Notes under the pieces: generated by a model | What the model was told of the DNA's origin: nothing | What the model saw: the letters and a program-made list of their open reading frames with translations, nothing else | The model's database searches: none | Shown here: positions 50,114 to 55,523 of the stretch, in pieces | Position numbering within the stretch: the first letter of the stretch is position 1 | Layout: each line of letters begins with the position of its first letter | Origin: Acidobacteriota bacterium | GTDB lineage: Bacteria; Acidobacteriota; Vicinamibacteria; Marinacidobacterales; Marinacidobacteraceae | Assembly: GCA_028877265.1 (NCBI GenBank) | Contig: JAPPGX010000198.1 | Location: forward strand, 1 to 55,523 | Length of the DNA stretch: 55,523 bases | Direction: 5' to 3' | Program-made: the position numbers and the translations under genes

Positions 50114-52245
50114 TGAGAACAGTGCGACGGTCAGCCCGGCTCGCCGTTCTGCTGGCTGTCCTGCCGGCGATGGCGTTGGCCGCCCAGGACGAACTCAGCC
50201 GGGACGAGAGGCTTGAGCGGCTCCGCGAGGACCACCGCACCTGGCTCGAGGAAGAGGTGGTTTACATCATCACCGATCGGGAGGAGGACGTGTTCCTCAG
50301 CCTCGAGACGCTCGAGGAGCGGACCCGCTTCATCGAGGTCTTCTGGGAGAAACGCGATCCCTATCCGGCCACCCCGGCGAACGAGTTCCGGGACGAGCAC
50401 TACGCCCGGATGGAATACGCCAACAAGTACCTCGGCCGGGACACCTTCCGGGCGGGCTGGCGCACCGATCGTGGCCGCTACTACATCCTGCTCGGCGAAC
50501 CGCGCGAACGGCATTCCTTCGACGGCTACAACGAGGTGGTCTCGTCAGAACTCTGGTTCTACCAGGGAGACGTGCAAAAGGGTCTGCCGTCGTTCTTCTA
50601 TCTCGTCTTCTTCAAGCGCCACGACATCGGCGAATACCGGCTGTATCACCCCGTCGTGGACGGGCCCCAGTCACTGGTGAGGGGGCAGTACACGCAGGGT
50701 CCCGGCCCGGAAGGAAACGTCCAGGCCTACGAGACCCTGCAGCGCATCGACGCCGAACTCGCCAACGCATCGCTCTCGTTCGATCCGTCGGAGCCGGGCG
50801 ACTGGACGACGGGCAGGGCCTCGTTGTCGAGCGACCTTCTGATCGCGCGCGTCGAGGACTCGCCGCGCCGGGCGATCCGCACCGACTACGCCGACGCCTG
50901 GCTCCGCTACCGGGATCGGGTCTCGGCCGACTACTCGTTCAATTTCGTCCCGAGCCGCGGAGTGTTCGGAGTCACCGGAGGCCCCTCCGGTACGCCGTTC
51001 GTCCACTTCAGCGTCGAGATCGACCCCCAGAACTTCACGCTCGAGACCGACGAGGACCAGACGTCGTTCTATACGACCCTCGACATCTCTGTCGAAGCGG
51101 TGAACGAGGATGACGTGGTAGTGCTGGCCATCGACCGCCCCGCCTACCTGGAGCTCACCCCGGCGCAGGTCCGGGACGTCCAGGCGTCGCCTTTTGCGTA
51201 CCAGGACAGCGTCCCCTTGCTGCCCGGGCAGTACGAGTTCAGCGTGATCGTCCGCAACCGCGCGGCTCAGCAGTTCACGGTGCTCGAGACGGAGATCGAC
51301 ACCACCGGCCTGGCCGAGGCCGGTTCGTCCCGGATCGCGGGAATCGTCGCCGGGTTCGACGGCACCGACCTGATGGAGGCGCCCAGCCCCGACGCGATCC
51401 GAACGTTCCAGGTCGGCAGCGTTCGCGTCCAGCCGGCCGCGGACGGTCTCTTCGCCCTCGGGAACGTGCTCTACGCCTTCGCGCACGTGATGGACGCGGG
51501 CGAGGACCAGCAGATCCGGTTCCAGTTGCTCGCCGACGATTCGGGCAGCCCGGAGGGGGAACCCCTCGCCGAACTGACCGCGGGTGTTCCCGCCGCCGGC
51601 GCGGTTCTGGCCCGGATGCCGCTGGATCTCGGGGTCGGCGGGAGCTACTGGCTGCGGGCCCGGCTCGAAGACCCGGGCGGCGCGCTGCTGGACCAGCGTG
51701 ACCGCCGCATCCAGGTTTCCCCACGCGCCGGGGTCCCGCGCGCCGCGTTCGTGTACCGCCGGGGTTTCAATCCGGAGACTCCGGGTCTCCTCCCGCTGGT
51801 GCGGGGCGACCAGTACCTGACGCTGTCACGCTTCGAGGACGCGCTCCGCGAGTACGAAGCGGCGGTAGCGTCCGGAAACCCGCAGTTGCCGGCCGCGCGC
51901 TGGAAGCTCGCCCATGGCTACATACAGACGAGCCGGGTGGCGGACGCGGCAGCGCTCCTCGAGCCCATGGTCGAGCAGTTCCCGGAGGTCTTCGAGGTGG
52001 CCAGCGGCATCGGCTTCGTCCGCTATTTCCAGAACCGCTTCGAGGAGAGCGTGACCCACCTGGAACACGCCCTTTCGCTGCGCACGCCGGGATTCGGGTT
52101 GCTGAACGTCCTCGGAGACGCCTACGCCCAGGTGGGACGCCTGGACGAGGCGCGCACGACATTCCAGCGTTCACTGGAGATGAATCCCGAGCAGCCCTTC
52201 CTCCGCGAGCGGCTCGCCGAAATCAGCGCACCCCCACCCCGCTAG
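50113..52245 (+). CDS. GWxTD-domain exported protein with TPR tail
   Basis: This 710-aa protein has a signal peptide (to about residue 25, AMALAAQ). The GWxTD domain spans ~30-170, with FWEKRDPYPATPANEFRDEH and the name-giving GWRTDRGRYYILLGEP. A middle beta-rich region (~230-560) follows, then C-terminal TPR-like repeats (~600-700, AHGYIQTSRVADAAALLEPM). The family is widespread in Acidobacteriota, but its role is unknown. Being the third gene after a kinase and a sigma-54 activator, it may be the output or sensor arm of the pathway. The start is ATG 50113 (TGATG) or GTG 50110. Confidence 0.88.
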   Translation: MRTVRRSARLAVLLAVLPAMALAAQDELSRDERLERLREDHRTWLEEEVVYIITDREEDVFLSLETLEERTRFIEVFWEKRDPYPATPANEFRDEHYARMEYANKYLGRDTFRAGWRTDRGRYYILLGEPRERHSFDGYNEVVSSELWFYQGDVQKGLPSFFYLVFFKRHDIGEYRLYHPVVDGPQSLVRGQYTQGPGPEGNVQAYETLQRIDAELANASLSFDPSEPGDWTTGRASLSSDLLIARVEDSPRRAIRTDYADAWLRYRDRVSADYSFNFVPSRGVFGVTGGPSGTPFVHFSVEIDPQNFTLETDEDQTSFYTTLDISVEAVNEDDVVVLAIDRPAYLELTPAQVRDVQASPFAYQDSVPLLPGQYEFSVIVRNRAAQQFTVLETEIDTTGLAEAGSSRIAGIVAGFDGTDLMEAPSPDAIRTFQVGSVRVQPAADGLFALGNVLYAFAHVMDAGEDQQIRFQLLADDSGSPEGEPLAELTAGVPAAGAVLARMPLDLGVGGSYWLRARLEDPGGALLDQRDRRIQVSPRAGVPRAAFVYRRGFNPETPGLLPLVRGDQYLTLSRFEDALREYEAAVASGNPQLPAARWKLAHGYIQTSRVADAAALLEPMVEQFPEVFEVASGIGFVRYFQNRFEESVTHLEHALSLRTPGFGLLNVLGDAYAQVGRLDEARTTFQRSLEMNPEQPFLRERLAEISAPPPR

Positions 52246-52253
52246 CAGCGCCG

Positions 52254-52302
52254 GCTTGGAACGCCGGCTTTAGCCGGCACAGCGGCGCGCAGCGCCGCGG
52301 CG
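52254..52302. repeat. REP-like palindromic repeat between convergent genes
   Basis: GCTTGGAACGCCGGC plus TTTAGCCGGCACAGC differs from the end of the 28,898 composite element at one position in 30. It is followed by GGCGCGCAGCGCC. It lies in the 97-bp gap between the convergent GWxTD and receptor genes. Same family as 27, 28,898 and 29,030. Confidence 0.7.
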
Positions 52303-52342
52303 GCTCGACGCCAATCCGCGCAGGGGGTCCGTCTGGACTGCC

Positions 52343-55183
52343 TCAGAACCGCAGCCGCACCCCCACCCGCGCCACTCGGGGAGGCAGGATCCCGACCACC
52401 GCTCCAAAGGAGTCGTCGCGGGACCCCTCGCCCACCACGTTGTTCAGGTTCAGCGCATTGAAGACGTCGAAATAGGTCGAGAACTCCGCGTCTGCCGGAA
52501 GGTCCAGCCGGTGATCGAGGCGGAGGTCGAGGATCGGCACCGCCGGTGACCGGGCCGCCCCGGGCGGCTCCACGATGACCTCCGTACTACCCTGCGGAAG
52601 CGGCCTCCCGTCCAGCGTCTCGGTGAAGATGACGGACCGGTAGTTGGGCCAGCCGGAGTGCGCCCGGAAGGAGCCCGCCACCGCGAAGCCCCAGGGCAGG
52701 CGGTAGCTCCCCGACACCCGGGCGATGAACGGGCGGTCCCAGAACGTCGGGCCCTCGTGGAGATCACCGTGGTTCGGGTTGTTCAGGAGGGGGCCGGGAA
52801 ACCCGGTGGCCTCGTCGATCTGGTCGCCCGGACCCGGCAGCCAGCCGATCGAGCGGCTCACCGTGACCGAGGCCAGGAGTTGCCAGCCGGCCGCGTACCG
52901 CTTCCGGGCTTCCAGGATGAGCCCCTGGTAGCTGGAGCTGATTCCCGGGTTGTACAACCGGAAGCGGCTTGCTCCACGGGTTGCGGGATCCTGGAGCCAG
53001 AGCGTGATCGGGACGTCGTCTTCGCTGCCGCGGACGAAGTCGCGGCCCGGATCCAGATGGGGAACCGGGCGCCACGCGGTCGCCGGGACGCCGACATCCG
53101 TGTCTTCGAGGAGGTTCCGCTCGCGGCGCAGGATGCCGGTGAGGCCGAAGGTGATCCCCCAGGGAATCTCGCGATGGATTCCCAGGGTCAGTTCATCGGT
53201 GAAGGGTTGCCGGAGGTCCGGGTCCACTTCGTTCCTCACGGGAATGAAGACGCGGAGCGGCTGGGAAAAGTCCACCTCTCCGGCGTCCACCAGGTTGTTG
53301 AAGTTCCGGTCTTCGAAGCGGAATCTCGCGGACGCGCGGGCATTCGGGTTTCCGTAACCCGGAACACTCAGACCGAGTTGGTGGAGATAGCGCCCCGCGC
53401 TGAACCGGACCTGGGTGCTGCCGTCCTCGGTGAGGCGGTAGTTGACGCCGAAACGCGGAGCGATCCCCAGCCAGGACACGAGGGATGGTTCGCCGGCTAC
53501 CTGCCGGGGAATTCCGAAGCCGCGGAATGCCTCTTCCCAGGCCCCCGGAGCGTTCTCCTGGTCCGGGTATCCGGCTCCCCACCAGTCCGCGCGGAGCCCG
53601 ATCTCCAGGACCAGCCGCCCTCGGACGAGGCTGTCCTGGGCAAAGAAACCGACGTTCCGGGTGAAGTTCCGGACCGCCACCGGGTCGTTGTAGAGCGTGA
53701 CCTCGATAGGGCGCACCCGGTCGTGGATGTAGACGATGCCGCCGTGCAGGTCATGGGTGGTGCGGCCCGGGTTCACGGTGGTTTCGATGCCGACCTTGAA
53801 CTCGTTCGTGCCGCCGAAGAGCCCGTCCCGGAACAGGGAGGCCGTGGCGTTCCCCTGCCAACGGTCCCGCTCGTAGATGGTGTTCGTCCCCGAGCCGCCG
53901 TACCAGATGCCCGTGTTCAGCTCCCAGCGGGAAATCCCGGGTTCGCGGTCGGGTTGCTGTCCGTACGGGAAGTAGAGATCCAGACGGCTGGCGCGCGCTT
54001 CCACGAGCAGCGACTCGCCGAACACGCCGGACCAGGAGACCTGTCCGAGCGTGGCGGTCGAGTCCTGGTGGAAGGTTGTCTCCGGCCGGGGCCGGAAGAG
54101 GCTCGCCCCCCGGTAGGGCCGGTATTTGCCGTTCGAGTAGAAGAACAGTCCGATCTCGTGTCCCTCGGCCACCCGCACGCTGCCCCGGGCCAGCACGTTG
54201 TTCAGCTCGGTGAGGTCCACGCCGGGTTCGCCGCCCTCGAAGAAGAAGCCCGGCAGGAACGGCTCGACCCGGAATCGCGAGACGTTGAAGTAGAACCAGG
54301 CGCGGTCACGCTGTACGGGGCCGCCGAGTTCCACGCTCCCGTCGAGGAGCGACTTGAGACGGTTGGCCTGTCCCACGCCCCGGGCGCGCAGCGCGTCGTC
54401 GAGGTTTTCCGCCTGGAACCGCTCGTGCTCGTAGAAGAAGCTGCCACTGCCGGCGAACCGATTGGTGCCGCGCCGGGTGACGATGTTCAGGAAGACGCCC
54501 GGGGTCTGGATTTCCGCCCGGTGTCCCGCCGTGGACACCTCGATTTCCTCGAAGGTGTCGAAGGAGTAGTAGGCGATGCTCGCCCCCATCGCCGCGGGGT
54601 CCGTCACGTTCACGCCGTTCAGGTAGTACTGGTTCTGCGTCCACGCCGAGCCCGCCGCCGAGAACAGGGACTGCTGGCCGCTTTCGGCCCCTCCCACGTT
54701 GATCTTGGACATCATGATTCCCGGCGTCTGCTCCAGCACCGTCCAGATATCCCGCGTGTTGGGGAGGTCCTCGAGCAGTGGCCGGTCGATGGTTTCCCGC
54801 ACCCCACTGCCGCGTAAGTCGAGCAGACGGGAGACCGCCGCGACGCTCTCGGTGATCCCGGCGATCGCCAGTTGCAGCCTGACTTCGACGACCGACCCCG
54901 CGTCCACCAGGACTTCGGTGGGTGGCGAGTCCTCGAATCCGGGATGCGCCGCGGTGATGGTCCAGGCGCCAGGCTCAAGTCCGGCGAAACCGAACCGTCC
55001 TGAAGGACCGGCGGCCTGATCGCGCCGGACCCCGCGTTCCGGAAGCACGAGGGACACCCGGGCGCCCGGCAGTACGCCCCCGGTGGCGTCGAGTACGACG
55101 CCGTCCACCCCCCCGGTCGGCTGTGCGGCTCCGGGCGCAGGAAGTGCCGCGAGATACGAACTCAGAGCGGCCGCCGCGAGCAG
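52343..55183 (-). CDS. Oar-like TonB-dependent receptor, second copy
   Basis: The roughly 946-aa protein has a hydrophobic signal (AAAALSSYLAALPAPGAAQ), a carboxypeptidase-regulatory domain (VDGVVLDATGGVLPGARVSL), a plug (DIWTVLEQTPGIMMSKINVGG, close to its counterpart at 16.4 kb) and a barrel ending in RVGVRLRF. No ATG, GTG or TTG exists between tRNA-Ser and the signal; the frame back to ATG 55279 lies inside the tRNA. A CTG at 55183 would start the signal directly. Either an alternative start is used or the true N-terminus was displaced when the tRNA came to lie here. The ligand is unknown. Confidence 0.85.
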   Translation of the reverse strand: MLAAAALSSYLAALPAPGAAQPTGGVDGVVLDATGGVLPGARVSLVLPERGVRRDQAAGPSGRFGFAGLEPGAWTITAAHPGFEDSPPTEVLVDAGSVVEVRLQLAIAGITESVAAVSRLLDLRGSGVRETIDRPLLEDLPNTRDIWTVLEQTPGIMMSKINVGGAESGQQSLFSAAGSAWTQNQYYLNGVNVTDPAAMGASIAYYSFDTFEEIEVSTAGHRAEIQTPGVFLNIVTRRGTNRFAGSGSFFYEHERFQAENLDDALRARGVGQANRLKSLLDGSVELGGPVQRDRAWFYFNVSRFRVEPFLPGFFFEGGEPGVDLTELNNVLARGSVRVAEGHEIGLFFYSNGKYRPYRGASLFRPRPETTFHQDSTATLGQVSWSGVFGESLLVEARASRLDLYFPYGQQPDREPGISRWELNTGIWYGGSGTNTIYERDRWQGNATASLFRDGLFGGTNEFKVGIETTVNPGRTTHDLHGGIVYIHDRVRPIEVTLYNDPVAVRNFTRNVGFFAQDSLVRGRLVLEIGLRADWWGAGYPDQENAPGAWEEAFRGFGIPRQVAGEPSLVSWLGIAPRFGVNYRLTEDGSTQVRFSAGRYLHQLGLSVPGYGNPNARASARFRFEDRNFNNLVDAGEVDFSQPLRVFIPVRNEVDPDLRQPFTDELTLGIHREIPWGITFGLTGILRRERNLLEDTDVGVPATAWRPVPHLDPGRDFVRGSEDDVPITLWLQDPATRGASRFRLYNPGISSSYQGLILEARKRYAAGWQLLASVTVSRSIGWLPGPGDQIDEATGFPGPLLNNPNHGDLHEGPTFWDRPFIARVSGSYRLPWGFAVAGSFRAHSGWPNYRSVIFTETLDGRPLPQGSTEVIVEPPGAARSPAVPILDLRLDHRLDLPADAEFSTYFDVFNALNLNNVVGEGSRDDSFGAVVGILPPRVARVGVRLRF

Positions 55184-55204
55184 GCGCCCGCGGACCGGCG
55201 GCGC

Positions 55205-55291
55205 GGCGGAGAGGGAGGGATTCGAACCCTCGGCGCGGTATCCCGCGCAACTGCTTAGCAGGCAGCCCTGTTCAGCCACTCCAGCACCTCT
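55205..55291 (-). tRNA. tRNA-Ser (GCT anticodon)
   Basis: The 87-nt class II tRNA has acceptor GGAGAGG pairing with CCTCTCC; the anticodon stem GCTGC/GCAGT encloses CTGCTAA (anticodon GCT). A long variable arm GCGCGG-GATA-CCGCGC and T arm GAGGG-TTCGAAT-CCCTC follow. CCA is not encoded (G then CCG). It sits directly upstream of the second receptor gene on the same strand. Confidence 0.94.
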
Positions 55292-55469
55292 CCAGCGCCC
55301 GTTTCGGACGAAGGTTTCGCCGCCGGGCAGAGGATCGTACCTTGTCGCTCGCCTGCTCGTCGTGGTTCGTGGCCGGGCGTCGCTCGGGCACGATGCCGAG
55401 GGGGTTCCAGGCTGGCCGCGGGATCGACGCCCCGGTCACGAACCGCGAGTAGCCTGGGGAGAAAGTGAC

Positions 55470-55523
55470 GTGAGCACCGAGAACGGCGAGGCGCCCGGCT
55501 GACAAGGCGCGTGAGGGAGGAAT
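55470..55523. mobile_element. Partial second copy of the 8.5-kb MITE-like element
   Basis: The last 54 bp match, with a couple of small indels and one substitution, the reverse complement of about 8602-8654 (starting GTGAGCACCGAGA, ending GAGGGAGGAAT). The outer ~17-bp inverted end of the first copy is not present here; the preceding bases are unrelated. The copy continues beyond the window. 55,292-55,469 holds no other recognised feature. Confidence 0.75.

Noticed and set aside
1..55523. Selenoprotein gene with in-frame UGA
   Set aside because: I checked ends of genes terminating in TGA for in-frame continuation of homology and saw no convincing case, although the search was by eye only.

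Overview
The window is a GC-rich (roughly two thirds G+C), densely coded chromosomal segment from a Gram-negative heterotroph. Several features point to Acidobacteriota or a close relative: two Oar-like outer-membrane receptors that begin with a carboxypeptidase-regulatory domain, a GWxTD-domain protein, PD40/TolB-like and TPR exported proteins, M24 lipoproteins and a YprA/YprB (MrfA/MrfB) pair. The phylum is an inference from family content, since the window has no rRNA. Bases 1-24 are a G13/C11 homopolymer hairpin that looks like a contig-end artefact.

Layout. 0.07-3.2 kb (minus): an SSS sodium:solute symporter, a small membrane protein, an HTTM-DCC membrane protein and a tiny candidate lipoprotein, mostly joined by 4-bp GTGA overlaps. 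3.3-4.2 kb: a DHDPS-like aldolase. 4.3-9.9 kb: an M20 dipeptidase divergent from a complete TRAP transporter (Q, M, P), then a 169-bp MITE-like element with CTAG flanks sitting on the dctP stop, then an M20 homologue lacking key catalytic residues. 9.9-11.2 kb: a methyltransferase and an Smr protein. 11.3-16.3 kb: three paralogous M24 lipoproteins around a HAD hydrolase. 16.4-23 kb: an Oar-like receptor, a VOC protein, a TPR protein and an M14 carboxypeptidase. 23.0-23.6 kb: a gene-free stretch with an 11-iteration 32-bp tandem repeat that has a higher-order ABCB pattern. 23.7-26.5 kb: a secreted protein of unknown function, thiD, moaE and moaD. 26.5-28.9 kb: an NTF2-like protein, an M19 dipeptidase and a toxin-antitoxin pair. 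28.9-29.06 kb: a 162-bp composite repeat with 30-bp perfect inverted ends. 29-33 kb: mrfB-mrfA. Then tRNA-Sec, a PD40 lipoprotein, tRNA-Ala and a second TRAP transporter (35-38 kb). 38-43.5 kb: a lipocalin-like secreted protein, an AraC regulator, an alpha/beta hydrolase-domain protein, a GNAT-like protein and enolase. 43.7-52.2 kb: a plug-less barrel protein, then a PDZ-7TM-GAF-PAS histidine kinase, its sigma-54 response regulator and a GWxTD protein. 52.3-55.3 kb: a second Oar-like receptor and tRNA-Ser; the window ends inside a second copy of the 8.5-kb element.

Functionally the segment suits a peptide and organic-acid scavenger: seven metallopeptidase-family genes (M14, M19, M20 x2, M24 x3), two TRAP transporters, an SSS symporter and two large receptors. 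Neighbouring genes are often translationally coupled (GTGA, ATGA and TGATG junctions). Three or four genes lack a convincing ATG/GTG/TTG start but have CTG at the expected junction. Palindromic REP-like repeats sit mainly between convergent genes. The tRNA-Sec shows that the organism probably makes selenoproteins, although none was recognised here.
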